Assembly: GCA_002407855.1 (NCBI GenBank)
Contig: DHPF01000012.1
Span: 62,001 to 126,000 of the forward strand
DNA length: 64,000 nt
Reading direction: 5' to 3'
Source of the DNA: Bacteroidales bacterium UBA5371
GTDB lineage: Bacteria > Bacteroidota > Bacteroidia > Bacteroidales > P3
Position numbers and translations under genes: made by a program. How positions within the stretch are numbered: position 1 is the stretch's first letter; the number at the start of each line of letters is the position of its first letter. Of the stretch, positions 34,912-44,798 are shown one piece after another. The notes under the pieces are model-generated. The model was not told the DNA's origin, made no database searches, and worked only from the letters and a program-made list of their open reading frames with translations.

Positions 34912-37524
34912 ATGACAAGTAATGAAATTCGCACTTCTTTTTTAGATTTCTTTGAGAGTAAGGGACATAAAATTGTTCCTTCGGCTTCAATGATAGTTAA
35001 GAATGACCCTACTCTAATGTTTACAAATGCAGGGATGAATCAGTTTAAAGACATATTCTTAGGTAATAATCCTAAGATAGCTCTTCGTATTGCCGATAGT
35101 CAGAAATGTTTGAGAGTTTCGGGGAAACATAACGATTTGGAAGAGGTTGGACGCGACACTTATCATCATACTATGTTTGAGATGTTGGGTAATTGGTCTT
35201 TTGGTGATTATTTCAAAAAAGAGGCTATTGAGTGGGCTTGGGAGTTTCTTACTAAGGTTGTAAATTTAAATCCTGAGGATATATATGTTACAATATTTGG
35301 AGGCGATAAAGAAGATAATCAATCAAAAGATATTGAGGCTTACAATTATTGGAAAGAAATTATTGATGAGGATAGAATTCTTGAAGGCAATAAGAAAGAT
35401 AACTTTTGGGAGATGGGAGACCAGGGGCCTTGTGGTCCTTGTTCAGAAATTCATATTGATTTAAGAGGGGATAAAGAGAAGAAAGAAGTAAGAGCTCAGG
35501 ATTTAGTAAATAAGGATCATCCACAGGTTGTTGAGGTTTGGAACTTGGTATTTATTCAATTTAATCGTTTGGCAAATGGCAGTTTGGAGCCTTTGAAAGA
35601 GAAGCATGTTGATACAGGAATGGGCTTTGAGCGTATTTGTATGGCTATTCAAAAGAAGAGTTCAAATTATGATACAGATATTTTCCAGTCTTATATTCAG
35701 TTCTTAGCAAAGAAGTCTAACAAGGTGTATGGTAGTGATAATATGGCAGATATAGCAATGAGAGTTTGTGCTGATCATATTAGAGCTGTTGCCTTTGCAA
35801 TTGCCGATGGGCAGTTGCCTTCTAATGCAAAGCAAGGGTATGTTATTAGAAGAATTTTGCGTCGTGCTATTCGTTATGGATATACTTTTCTGGGCTTTAA
35901 GGAGCCTTTTATGTATGAGTTAGTTCCTCTTTTAGTTGATAAAATGTCAGAGCAATTTGAGGAGTTGAAGCATAATGAAATTTTGATTACAAAGGTTATA
36001 AAAGAAGAGGAGCAAGCCTTCTTAAGAACTTTATCTAATGGTATAATTAAGTTTGATAGATATGTTGAAAATATAAAAGATAATACTATAGATGGAGATT
36101 TTGCCTTTGAACTTTTTGATACCTATGGTTTCCCTATTGACCTTACATGTCTTATGGCAAAGGAAAAAGCTCTTGAAGTAGATATGAAAGACTTTGAGCA
36201 AAACCTTCAAAAGCAGAAGGAGCGTTCTCGTAATGCTGCTCAAATAGATACAGAAGACTGGGTGCAAATAAGAGAAGAAGAAAAAACAAAATTCTTAGGT
36301 TACGACAGCTTAGAGGCAGAAGTAGAAATCTTGCGATATAGAAAGGTTACTCAAAAAGAAAAGACATTCTATCAATTAGTATTTAATCAAACTCCTTTCT
36401 ATGCGGAACTTGGAGGGCAGGTAGGTGATAGTGGTTATATTCAAAATGAAGAAGAAAAGATATTTGTTACAAATACTAAAACAGAAAATGGATTAGCAAT
36501 TCATTTAGTGGAAAAGCTACCTAATGATATTCTTTCAGTATTTAATGCTTATGTTAATAAAGAACTTCGCAGCAGGATTGAAGCTAATCATTCGGCAACT
36601 CATCTCTTACATTTCGCTTTGCGTGAAGTTTTAGGTTCTCATATAGAACAAAAAGGTTCAATGGTAGATCAGGATAGACTTCGTTTTGACTTTTCTCATT
36701 TTGAAAAGATGACAAAAGAAGAGATAAAGCAAGTTGAAATGAAGGTTAATTCAATAATTCGTAAGAATATAATTGCAGACGAAAAAAGAGATTTACCTAT
36801 TGAAAAAGCTAATGAGTTGGGTGCTGTTGCTTTGTTTGGAGAAAAGTATGGCGATAAGGTAAGAGTTATGCAGTTTGGAGATTCTATTGAACTTTGTGGT
36901 GGAACTCACGTGAATGCAACAGGAAGTATTGGAATGTTTAAGATAATTTCAGAGAGTGCAATTGCAGCATCAGTTAGAAGAATAGAAGCAATAACGGGAG
37001 AGAAAGCAGAAGAATACTTTTATGGTATTATTGACATAATGGAGCATATTCGTTCTGTTTTGCAACAACCAAACATAAAGCCAGCTATTCAAAAATTAGT
37101 GCAAGAGAATACAGAATTAAAAGCTTCTATTGAAGAATTTAAGAAAGAAAAAATAGAAACCCTCTTTAATAAACTCAAAACAAATATAAATACTATTGAA
37201 GGAATAAATTACATTGAGTTGAATCTTCCTCTTGAAGCAGAGGTTATAAAAGATATTGCTTTTAGATTTAAATCCTTCCTTAATAATACTAATTTTGTAT
37301 TTGTTGGAGCAGGAGTATTTGAAAACAAACCAACGCTTACAATAATGCTTTCAGAAGACCTTATTGATGAAAAAAGAAACGCAGCTTCAATTGTTAGAGA
37401 AGCAGCAAAACTTATCTCTGGAGGAGGAGGAGGACAATCTTTCTTTGCAACAGCAGGAGGAAAGAATATTGAAGGTATTTCACAAGCCATTCTGAAAGCA
37501 AAAGAATTAATCTTTAATAAATAA
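34912..37524 (+). CDS. alaS: Alanine--tRNA ligase
   Basis: This 870-residue class II synthetase charges tRNA-Ala. Motif 1 lies in the first 40 residues (FFESKGHKIVPSASM), with TFTNAGMNQFKD-like catalytic residues (here MFTNAGMNQFKD). The editing domain has HSATHLLHFALRE and CGGTHV (zinc-binding histidine and cysteine residues). The C-terminal C-Ala domain has a coiled coil and ends with SGGGGGQSFFATAGG. ATG at 34912 is chosen over an in-frame GTG at 34879, because the family normally starts with MTSNEIR. typA follows after 6 bp. Confidence 0.98.
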   Translation: MTSNEIRTSFLDFFESKGHKIVPSASMIVKNDPTLMFTNAGMNQFKDIFLGNNPKIALRIADSQKCLRVSGKHNDLEEVGRDTYHHTMFEMLGNWSFGDYFKKEAIEWAWEFLTKVVNLNPEDIYVTIFGGDKEDNQSKDIEAYNYWKEIIDEDRILEGNKKDNFWEMGDQGPCGPCSEIHIDLRGDKEKKEVRAQDLVNKDHPQVVEVWNLVFIQFNRLANGSLEPLKEKHVDTGMGFERICMAIQKKSSNYDTDIFQSYIQFLAKKSNKVYGSDNMADIAMRVCADHIRAVAFAIADGQLPSNAKQGYVIRRILRRAIRYGYTFLGFKEPFMYELVPLLVDKMSEQFEELKHNEILITKVIKEEEQAFLRTLSNGIIKFDRYVENIKDNTIDGDFAFELFDTYGFPIDLTCLMAKEKALEVDMKDFEQNLQKQKERSRNAAQIDTEDWVQIREEEKTKFLGYDSLEAEVEILRYRKVTQKEKTFYQLVFNQTPFYAELGGQVGDSGYIQNEEEKIFVTNTKTENGLAIHLVEKLPNDILSVFNAYVNKELRSRIEANHSATHLLHFALREVLGSHIEQKGSMVDQDRLRFDFSHFEKMTKEEIKQVEMKVNSIIRKNIIADEKRDLPIEKANELGAVALFGEKYGDKVRVMQFGDSIELCGGTHVNATGSIGMFKIISESAIAASVRRIEAITGEKAEEYFYGIIDIMEHIRSVLQQPNIKPAIQKLVQENTELKASIEEFKKEKIETLFNKLKTNINTIEGINYIELNLPLEAEVIKDIAFRFKSFLNNTNFVFVGAGVFENKPTLTIMLSEDLIDEKRNAASIVREAAKLISGGGGGQSFFATAGGKNIEGISQAILKAKELIFNK

Positions 37525-37530
37525 CATTAG

Positions 37531-39330
37531 ATGAAGAACATCCGTAACATTGCTATTATAGCACACGTTGACCATGGCAAGACAACATTAGTAGATAGAA
37601 TGCTATATCAATCAAACTTATTTCGTGATAATCAAGAAAAGAAGGATTTAATTTTAGACAATAACGATTTAGAAAGAGAAAGAGGAATAACCATTCTTTC
37701 TAAGAATGTGTCCATACGATACAAAGACTTTAAGATTAATATAATTGACACCCCAGGGCACAGCGACTTTGGAGGAGAGGTGGAAAGAGTTTTAAATATG
37801 GCAGATGGAGTAATTCTCTTGGTTGATGCCTTTGAAGGACCAATGCCTCAAACACGTTTTGTTCTGCAAAAGGCAATAGAGCTTAATCTTAAACCAATCG
37901 TTGTAGTTAATAAAGTAGATAAGCCTAACTGCTCGCCAGAAGATACTCAAGAAAAAGTATTTGACCTTATGTTTAACCTTGGAGCCTCACAGGATCAATT
38001 AAACTTTCCAACCATTTTTGGCTCTTCAAAAGAAGGTTGGATGAGTGAAAACTTCCGTACACCAACCCAAGACATATCATACCTATTAGACCAAATCATA
38101 GAACATATTCCAGAACCTAAGTACGAAGAAGGTACAACCCAACTTATGATTTCTTCATTAGACTATTCTTCTTACGTTGGACGAATTGCAGTAGGCAGAC
38201 TTTCAAGAGGAACTTTGCAGGCAGGTACAGATGTTATGCTTTGCAAACACGATGGACAAAAAATCAAATCAAAGGTAAAAGAACTCTACACCTTTGAAGG
38301 ATTGGCAAAAGAAAAAACAAAGAAGATAATAGAGGCTGGTGAGATTTGTGCAGTATTGGGAATGGATAATTTTGATATAGGCGACTCAATATGCGATATA
38401 GAAAACCCAGAACCACTGACTCCAATCAAAATTGATGAGCCAACGATGAGTATGCTTTTTACAATTAATAACTCCCCATTCTTTGGAAAGGAGGGAAAGT
38501 TTGTAACATCACGACACCTTAGAGATAGACTATATGCTGAGTTAGAAAAAAACTTAGCCCTTAAAGTAAAAGAAACAGATTCGCCCGATTCATATATGGT
38601 TTTCGGAAGAGGGATACTCCATCTCTCAATCTTGATAGAAACAATGAGAAGAGAAGGTTATGAACTTCAATTAGGACAGCCCAAAGTAATTATTAAAGAA
38701 ATAGATGGTGTAAAATGCGAACCTATTGAGCAATTAACCATACTTGTTCCTGATCAATTTGCAGGGAAAGTAATAGAATTAGTAACAATGCGAAAGGGTG
38801 AAATCATCTCCATAGAGCCAAAAGGAGACCGCTCTCAATTAGACTTTACCATTCCATCAAGAGGAATAATTGGACTAAGGAATAATGTATTGACCGTTTC
38901 GGAAGGAGAAGCAATAATGGCACATCGTTTAACTGGATTTGAACCATGGAAAGGAGAAATTGCAGGTCGTAGAATGGGTTCTATTATAGCAAAAGAAACA
39001 GGAACAGCAATTGAATACTCAATAAATAAACTTCAAGATAGGGGACGCTTCTTTGTTGATCCAGGTGAAGAAATCTATACAGGGATGGTTATAGGAGAGC
39101 ATATACGCCCAGATGATTTAGTTGTAAATATATCCATAACAAAGAAACTCTCCAATATGCGAGCTTCTGGAAGCGATGAAAAGACTTCCATAGCACCAGC
39201 AGTACACTTCTCACTCGAAGAGTCAATGGAATACATTGCAGAAGACGAATACTTGGAAGTAACTCCAAAAAGCCTAAGAATAAGAAAGATTTTACTTAAC
39301 GAAACAGATAGGAAAAGAGCTTCAAAATAA
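37531..39330 (+). CDS. typA: Ribosome-associated GTPase TypA/BipA
   Basis: This 599-residue translational GTPase has G1 AHVDHGKTTL, G2 with ERERGITI, G3 DTPGHSDFGGEV, G4 NKVD and G5 near FGSSKEGW, followed by domains II, III, V and the BipA-specific C-terminal domain. BipA binds the ribosome in an EF-G-like way and affects large-subunit assembly and stress or cold growth. The gap from alaS is 6 bp, so the pair is co-transcribed. A 21-bp array follows 75 bp downstream. Confidence 0.97.
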   Translation: MKNIRNIAIIAHVDHGKTTLVDRMLYQSNLFRDNQEKKDLILDNNDLERERGITILSKNVSIRYKDFKINIIDTPGHSDFGGEVERVLNMADGVILLVDAFEGPMPQTRFVLQKAIELNLKPIVVVNKVDKPNCSPEDTQEKVFDLMFNLGASQDQLNFPTIFGSSKEGWMSENFRTPTQDISYLLDQIIEHIPEPKYEEGTTQLMISSLDYSSYVGRIAVGRLSRGTLQAGTDVMLCKHDGQKIKSKVKELYTFEGLAKEKTKKIIEAGEICAVLGMDNFDIGDSICDIENPEPLTPIKIDEPTMSMLFTINNSPFFGKEGKFVTSRHLRDRLYAELEKNLALKVKETDSPDSYMVFGRGILHLSILIETMRREGYELQLGQPKVIIKEIDGVKCEPIEQLTILVPDQFAGKVIELVTMRKGEIISIEPKGDRSQLDFTIPSRGIIGLRNNVLTVSEGEAIMAHRLTGFEPWKGEIAGRRMGSIIAKETGTAIEYSINKLQDRGRFFVDPGEEIYTGMVIGEHIRPDDLVVNISITKKLSNMRASGSDEKTSIAPAVHFSLEESMEYIAEDEYLEVTPKSLRIRKILLNETDRKRASK

Positions 39331-39404
39331 AATATAATATACCTTTGCTTGTGTTTTATTTTTTCAATAGACATTACCAAGATAAATGTCTTTTATTCTC
39401 ATTA

Positions 39405-39488
39405 TTAGAATCAAGTTTCAATAAATTAGAATCAAAAGATAATAAATTAGAATCAAGTTTCAGTAAATTGGAATCAAGTTCTAATATT
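39405..39488 (+). repeat. 21-bp periodic intergenic array (copy 6)
   Basis: Four units start at 39405, 39426, 39447 and 39468 (TTAGAATCAAGTTTCAATAA and relatives). This is one of the best-preserved copies. It lies between convergent genes. Confidence 0.88.
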
Positions 39489-39516
39489 TAAAGGTCAATC
39501 TTTAAGATAATAAATC

Positions 39517-40188
39517 TTATTTTATTAAGGGTAATAATAGGAGATAGGATTTATAGCCTATAAATACTGAAACGGCTAAGAAGAAAAGAGCCCAAAAGAA
39601 TGCAGGGACGTGAGTTTTTTTAGCAATATTGACAGCATCGCTCGCTTTCTTAGGAGAGAAAATTGAGAGATTGAGTAGGGTTATGCAAGCTAAGAAATTG
39701 TCTATTGCAATCAAAAGCCCAAAAACTAAGAGTATGTAGTTAGCATAATTGGTTATGGCATTAGGAATAAGTATTAGGGAAAGATTGATTGAAGCAAAAA
39801 TAAGCGTCCATATAATTCCATAGAGATTTCTTATCCAAAACACAAGGGCGATTATAGAAATAATCAAAAAGAAATAGAAAATATACTGATTCCATTCTCT
39901 TCCAATTGAATAAAAAAGCAAATAGGAGAATATGGCAGAAGATATATATCCTGCACTTGAAACTAAAAAGGACTTGAATTTACCTTTTGATTTGGTTGTA
40001 CAAGAACCTGAGGCATTATCATTTAGTTTTATTTCCAAAACTTCTCCACCTGTCAAAATGGCAACAAAGGCGTGAGAGAGTTCGTGAATAAGTGTATTGA
40101 CAGAACGAAAGACTATACCAATATTCTTTATTCTTATCAGTAAAAGAATTGAAATTAAGGCTATTATAATAAAAGTCTTATCTGGCAT
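39517..40188 (-). CDS. M50-like (HExxH) membrane metallopeptidase family protein
   Basis: This 223-residue integral membrane protein has a zinc-binding HELSH at about residue 37 (NTLIHELSHAFVAILTGG). That sequence and the following IKLNDNASGSC segment recall M50B-like peptidases of the YwmF type. About five or six hydrophobic segments follow. No late NPDG-type third ligand motif is obvious, so activity is uncertain. The ATG at 40188 gives an 11-bp overlap with the end of aroE; a longer frame to 40239 would start deep inside aroE. Confidence 0.7.
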   Translation of the reverse strand: MPDKTFIIIALISILLLIRIKNIGIVFRSVNTLIHELSHAFVAILTGGEVLEIKLNDNASGSCTTKSKGKFKSFLVSSAGYISSAIFSYLLFYSIGREWNQYIFYFFLIISIIALVFWIRNLYGIIWTLIFASINLSLILIPNAITNYANYILLVFGLLIAIDNFLACITLLNLSIFSPKKASDAVNIAKKTHVPAFFWALFFLAVSVFIGYKSYLLLLPLIK

Positions 40189-40936
40189 TCCAAATCCTCC
40201 ACGCCTTTTCTGCTTGATAGCAAAGCATATCAAAGCCATTTATTGTTTTGGCTCCTAATCGTTGTGCATTGAGAATTAGGAGGGTTTCTTTGGGATTATA
40301 TATCAAATCGAAGATAATATGCTCTTTTGTTATTTGATTTATATCTATTTCAGGTATATAGCTTAAATAAGGTTTCATTCCCAAAGGAGTTGTATTTATT
40401 ATTAGTTTATGGGAGTTGATAATTGAAGGTAAAAGTTCTGAATAAGAGATATATTCTTTGCCCTCTTTCTTTTGGCGAGATACAATCTTATATTCTATAT
40501 TGTGTTTTCTAAGAGCAAAGCCTACTGCTTTTGATGCTCCACCACTACCTAAGATAAGAGCTCTAATGTTTTTATTTTCAAGGTTTTCAAGTAGAGATTT
40601 TTCAAATCCAAAGGCGTCTGTATTATATCCTTTTAAATAAATATTATCCCCCTTTTTATCTATCCTAACAACATTAACAGCTCCTATTTCTTTTGCACAA
40701 GGGTCAATTTCATTCAAATAGGGTATAATACTTTCTTTGTATGGCATAGTTACGCAGAAGCCTTGCATACTACTTAATAGTTCTTTATTTTCAATAAAGG
40801 GTTGAAGATTTTGGATTTCTATATTTTGAAAGCTATAATTTGTTAAGCCTTCTCTAAGAAATTTCTCTTTAAAATAAGATTCAGAAAAAGAATGTTCTAA
40901 TGGATAACCAATTAAACCAAAGAGTTTAATCTTCAT
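40178..40936 (-). CDS. aroE: Shikimate dehydrogenase
   Basis: This 252-residue NADPH-dependent enzyme of aromatic amino acid synthesis reduces 3-dehydroshikimate. Substrate-binding SFSESYF, the catalytic lysine in VTMPYKESI, GYNTDAFGF, and the nucleotide-binding LGSGGASKAVGFAL are all present, as is the C-terminal DMLCYQAEKAW. ATG at 40936 gives the standard start (MKIKLFGLIGYPLEHS). It overlaps both neighbours by 11 bp, in a compact minus-strand operon. Confidence 0.96.
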   Translation of the reverse strand: MKIKLFGLIGYPLEHSFSESYFKEKFLREGLTNYSFQNIEIQNLQPFIENKELLSSMQGFCVTMPYKESIIPYLNEIDPCAKEIGAVNVVRIDKKGDNIYLKGYNTDAFGFEKSLLENLENKNIRALILGSGGASKAVGFALRKHNIEYKIVSRQKKEGKEYISYSELLPSIINSHKLIINTTPLGMKPYLSYIPEIDINQITKEHIIFDLIYNPKETLLILNAQRLGAKTINGFDMLCYQAEKAWRIWNAR

Positions 40937-41696
40937 TATTTGAAGTTTGATTGCTAGCTTTTTTCTTCTTAACAAAATTACTATAAACCAAATAGATTAT
41001 AAATAAAACACCAAGTCCAAGCAATATGTATGAAAGCTCTGAGCTATATTTATCTATTAAATCAGCTTGACCATGTGCCAAATAACCTAAAAATGCTAAA
41101 ATCATATTCCATATACCAGCTCCAAGAGTAGTAAAAATGACAAAAGGGAGTAAAGGCATTTTGGCTAAACCAGCTGGAATTGAAATTAATTGACGAATGC
41201 CTGGCACCAATCTTCCAACAAAGGTTGAACTTCTTCCATGCTTTACAAAATAATCTTCTGCTTTGGTTATTATTTCACTGCTCAAAAGACATAATTTTCC
41301 AAATTTAGATTCAGCAAACTTATGTACTATGGGTCTTCCTAACCATAATGCAAGATAATAATTAACCAATGCACCAATAATTGCACCAATGGTTGCAAAA
41401 ACAACAACTAAGAAAATATTTAAATTGCTGTCTTCTTGACTTGCTTTATAAGCAGCTGGTGGCACAACAACTTCGGAAGGGAAAGGGATAAAGGTACTTT
41501 CAATAGTCATTAATAAGGTTATTGTTCCATAGTTCATATTATCCATATACCAAGAAGTTACTTGCTCTATCTTTGATTTTTTATTTACATTGCTAACACT
41601 ATCCGTGGTTTGATTGGTCTGAGAATATGCATCAATATTTGGAATAATTAATGCTATTAAAAGTAAGATTGATACTATTCTAATCTTTTTCATCAA
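40926..41696 (-). CDS. DedA/VTT family membrane protein
   Basis: This 256-residue protein begins with a signal-like hydrophobic segment and a short periplasmic stretch rich in Thr and Ser. The VTT/SNARE-associated domain follows: STFIPFPSEVVVPPAAY, a Gly-rich segment (ATIGAIIGALVNYYLALWLGR) and the family hallmark FVGRLVPGIRQLISIPAG. DedA proteins are linked to lipid-carrier flipping and envelope homeostasis. The gene overlaps its neighbours on both sides (17 bp with the TPR gene and 11 bp with aroE). Confidence 0.92.
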   Translation of the reverse strand: MMKKIRIVSILLLIALIIPNIDAYSQTNQTTDSVSNVNKKSKIEQVTSWYMDNMNYGTITLLMTIESTFIPFPSEVVVPPAAYKASQEDSNLNIFLVVVFATIGAIIGALVNYYLALWLGRPIVHKFAESKFGKLCLLSSEIITKAEDYFVKHGRSSTFVGRLVPGIRQLISIPAGLAKMPLLPFVIFTTLGAGIWNMILAFLGYLAHGQADLIDKYSSELSYILLGLGVLFIIYLVYSNFVKKKKASNQTSNNED

Positions 41697-43095
41697 TATA
41701 TGTTTTAATTAAAGTTTCGTAGATTGGATTTTCTAAAAGAGAAGGGCAATACTCTTTTAGCATCTCTAAGGATACATCAAACTCTAAGAAGAGTTTGAAT
41801 AAATAATCTTCAAGATGATTTCTAAGATAAGGTTCTTTGGAAGCAATTTCGATTAAGATAAAATAAACGCTTGGTTCTTCAAATTTGTTAGCATCTATTG
41901 TTTCTCTTAGAAGATGGATTGCATCCATTAGTCTTTTGTTTGCAACCATAGATAAAGCCCAATTTATTGTAACAGCTGCCAATTCTTCTCCCTCATCATA
42001 TAATGTTTGATACAATTCTTCGGCTTGGTCAATATAACCTTCCTTATACAACATCTCTGCGTATGACAAGCGATTGTAAACATTCTTTGGGTCTATCTCA
42101 ATTGCCTTTTTGATATAGGGTTCACCCAAAGCAAATTCATTAATCTCAAAATAGCACATAGCAAGTGAAGTAAGTGGTTCTGTGCTATTTTTATCGTATT
42201 TTAGGCAACGTTTATAATAGGTTATAGCTTTTTTATATTTGTTTTGCTTTTCATAAGCTTTACCTAAAAAGTAAGTAATTACAGGTTCTCTCGGAGTTAT
42301 TTTAAGAGCATCTTCCAAAGAAATAATTCCTGCATCGTAGTTTGCAAGAGAAATTAGAGATTGTCCCTTATAGATATGTGCTGTTGTGTCTTGGTCTTCG
42401 ATAGCTATTGCAAGGTCAAAGGCAGTTATTGCATCATAATAATTTTCTAAATAATAAAGTAGTAGTCCATAAGCTATCCAGTTCTGCTCTGAAAAAGAAT
42501 TTTGCTTACATAAGTTTTTAAGAAACTGAATAGGGGTATCTGTATCATCTAAAAACTGAGCAGCATAGGCGTATGAAGTAAGTGCAAATTCATCATCAGG
42601 TTCCTCTGTTAATAATTTCTGATAATGCTTAACTGCTTCTTCATAATCTTTATTTACTATATATTCCTCACCCAATAAATGATAAACCTCAATATACTCT
42701 TTGTCAATTTCAAGCACGTATTTATAGGTTTCTATTGCTTTTTCGTTCATTCCAGCTTGCGAATAGAGTTTAGCAAGAGCAAATATCAAACTTGATTCCT
42801 GTCGAACGGCATCGGTTTTATATTTCTCTAAGAAAGCAATTGCCCTTTCTGGATTTTTGGAAATTGATATGTATTGAGCTTTTCTAATAATAACCTCCGT
42901 ATCGTTCGGATATAAATTCTGGGCAAGAGCAATAGAAGACCTAATCTTGCTTTTTTGATTAGTATCAAAGTAATAGTCAATTATATCAACAATTTCTTCA
43001 GAGTCAAAGAATACATCTTTTCCTTTGGATAAATTGTCTTCAAATTTTATGATAAGTTCCTTTAAATTGTTATTTAAATAATCAAATTCTTCCAT
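41680..43095 (-). CDS. Cytoplasmic TPR-repeat protein
   Basis: This 471-residue protein has no signal peptide and is almost wholly made of tetratricopeptide repeats (about ten), for example NEKAIETYKYVLEIDKEYIEVYHLLGEEY and YKKAITYYKRCLKYDKNSTEPLTSLAMCY. TPR solenoids mediate protein-protein contacts. It starts 1 bp inside the stop of the upstream gene (TAATG) and overlaps the DedA gene. No partner can be deduced. Confidence 0.88.
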   Translation of the reverse strand: MEEFDYLNNNLKELIIKFEDNLSKGKDVFFDSEEIVDIIDYYFDTNQKSKIRSSIALAQNLYPNDTEVIIRKAQYISISKNPERAIAFLEKYKTDAVRQESSLIFALAKLYSQAGMNEKAIETYKYVLEIDKEYIEVYHLLGEEYIVNKDYEEAVKHYQKLLTEEPDDEFALTSYAYAAQFLDDTDTPIQFLKNLCKQNSFSEQNWIAYGLLLYYLENYYDAITAFDLAIAIEDQDTTAHIYKGQSLISLANYDAGIISLEDALKITPREPVITYFLGKAYEKQNKYKKAITYYKRCLKYDKNSTEPLTSLAMCYFEINEFALGEPYIKKAIEIDPKNVYNRLSYAEMLYKEGYIDQAEELYQTLYDEGEELAAVTINWALSMVANKRLMDAIHLLRETIDANKFEEPSVYFILIEIASKEPYLRNHLEDYLFKLFLEFDVSLEMLKEYCPSLLENPIYETLIKTYIDEKD

Positions 43096-44516
43096 TATAG
43101 GCGTAAGTCTTTTGGAATCATTGCGACCCTATGCAGTTTGTTGTTCTTATAAATGATATATATATTACCTTTATAAAACCAATGACGGTTACTTCCATCG
43201 AAGTTGGTAAAAACCTCTCTATCGGGTTTGCCCCACGAAAGCTCTGTCATATTTATTGTCATTGTTGGAATAAGCTCTTTTTGCAATATAGCATTATAAT
43301 GAGTATCGTAAGTTCCTCTATATTTCAACACCTTGTTACCTGCAATAAGTGAATTATTAAAAGTTAGTTTGTCTCCTAAACTATAATCGGCTGCAACGTA
43401 GAATTTCCTTCCTTTTTTGTTTCTCATAAGCATTTGGAACTGCCCATCCTTAATTAAGAAATCAATACACTGAAACACATCTCCACGTTTAATGGTTAGG
43501 GGCACCTTTCTCTTGGTGTCAATAGCAGTTAGTTTGTATTTTTCTCCACGATAGACAAACTCCTGATATAAATACTTCTCCTTAGTCTTCTTTAAATACG
43601 AATCAATTACAAAAGCAAATTCTGTTCTCTCCTTTGGAGTAGGGTATTTATAATATATGGTATCTCTTGAACCAGCAACAACCATTTTCAAATAAACATT
43701 AGTCAATCCTGCAGCATCATAAGCCCAATCTGAAACTACAAAAGTTTTTCCTTGAAGGTTCTTTGCCTTGCCCAAAGGCATTTCTGTAAAAGAATACTTA
43801 CGGCTATCATCTTCGTAATTGAAGAGTTTGGTCCCATTATATAACCTATTATAAGTAGCATCCGTAATAACAGGCAAATAAAGTCTTTGACCTATCAAAT
43901 TATTAGGAATAAAAGCGTAATTGGAATTTGTATCATAAGTTGCCAAAGAAAGATCATCATTTACATATTTATTATTTGGATACTCGTTTTTGTTAGAATT
44001 GAAGTAGGACATTGGAATGAAAGGGAAATTGTAGCGGTTCCAAAAATCATCATACTTATAAAAAACAGTGTCTTCGGTGTTTCCAATAACCAGTTTTATG
44101 AAATCGTATCTTAGTTTTTTAAAATCCTGTCTATAATATTCAGCATAATAAATTTTATCGTAAGCAATCTTGTCTGCAATATAACCACAAACCACAAACC
44201 AATTATTTTCCATCTTTTTTAACATATCAGCAGACATTCTCCTTAGCTTATAATAGTCAATATTATTATTATCGCCTTCCTCTGGTGTTTCAATCTCTCC
44301 AACAAAAAAGTATCTGCCAATTGTGTCTGAAACTTTCGGTAAATAGAGGGTTTGATTAGTCAAAGTATAGGGCTTAGTCATAAAGCCAAGATGAGAATAA
44401 TAGTCATTATATTCAAAATCAGGAGAAACTTTTTCTAACGAATTTTGAGAAAAACAAACTGACGGTAAGCCAATTAAGGCTATTAATAAAATCTTAAATG
44501 GAATGTAAAACCTCAT
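43095..44516 (-). CDS. Large exported hypothetical protein
   Basis: This 473-residue protein has a signal peptide cleaved near VCFSQ when started at the ATG at 44516; the in-frame extension to 44564 would precede its promoter. The mature part is rich in Tyr, Asn, Asp and Lys with recurring segments (GQRLYLPVITDATYNRLYNG, GKTFVVSDWAYDAAG), suggesting repeated beta-rich modules. No known domain is recognised. It heads the operon that continues with the TPR, DedA, aroE and M50-like genes. Confidence 0.7.
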   Translation of the reverse strand: MRFYIPFKILLIALIGLPSVCFSQNSLEKVSPDFEYNDYYSHLGFMTKPYTLTNQTLYLPKVSDTIGRYFFVGEIETPEEGDNNNIDYYKLRRMSADMLKKMENNWFVVCGYIADKIAYDKIYYAEYYRQDFKKLRYDFIKLVIGNTEDTVFYKYDDFWNRYNFPFIPMSYFNSNKNEYPNNKYVNDDLSLATYDTNSNYAFIPNNLIGQRLYLPVITDATYNRLYNGTKLFNYEDDSRKYSFTEMPLGKAKNLQGKTFVVSDWAYDAAGLTNVYLKMVVAGSRDTIYYKYPTPKERTEFAFVIDSYLKKTKEKYLYQEFVYRGEKYKLTAIDTKRKVPLTIKRGDVFQCIDFLIKDGQFQMLMRNKKGRKFYVAADYSLGDKLTFNNSLIAGNKVLKYRGTYDTHYNAILQKELIPTMTINMTELSWGKPDREVFTNFDGSNRHWFYKGNIYIIYKNNKLHRVAMIPKDLRL

Positions 44517-44561
44517 ATCTATATTATTTTTCGGTAAATTTTGAGTACATAATTTAAAGAG

Positions 44562-44569
44562 CAAATATA
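44562..44569 (-). promoter_or_regulatory. Candidate -7 box for the 44516-39517 operon
   Basis: It reads TATATTTG on the minus strand, 46 bp before the ATG at 44516, which supports that start. Confidence 0.5.
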
Positions 44570-44659
44570 CAATTTTTTTATAAACTTATGCTATGCTATA
44601 ATAAATATTTTATCCTTAGTCAATAGGTATAGAGTCTTGGATATTTATTTAATGGAAAA

Positions 44660-44743
44660 TTAGAATTAAGTTCTATTAAATTAGAATCAAATTCTGTGTT
44701 CTTAGAATCAAGTTTTAATAAATTAGAATCAAGTTCTATTCTA
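44660..44743 (+). repeat. 21-bp periodic intergenic array (copy 7)
   Basis: Four units start at 44660, 44681, 44702 and 44723. The spacer is divergent, so the array lies upstream of both trmD and the 44516 gene rather than at a gene end. Confidence 0.87.
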
Positions 44744-44798
44744 AGAAACTTTTATTACAATTTCACGTATCAAAATAACTAAACAAATTAAGCAAATT

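Noticed and set aside
39405..39488. 21-bp arrays considered as transcription terminators
   Set aside because: They lack GC-rich stems and T runs, and two copies lie in divergent promoter spacers where no transcript ends.
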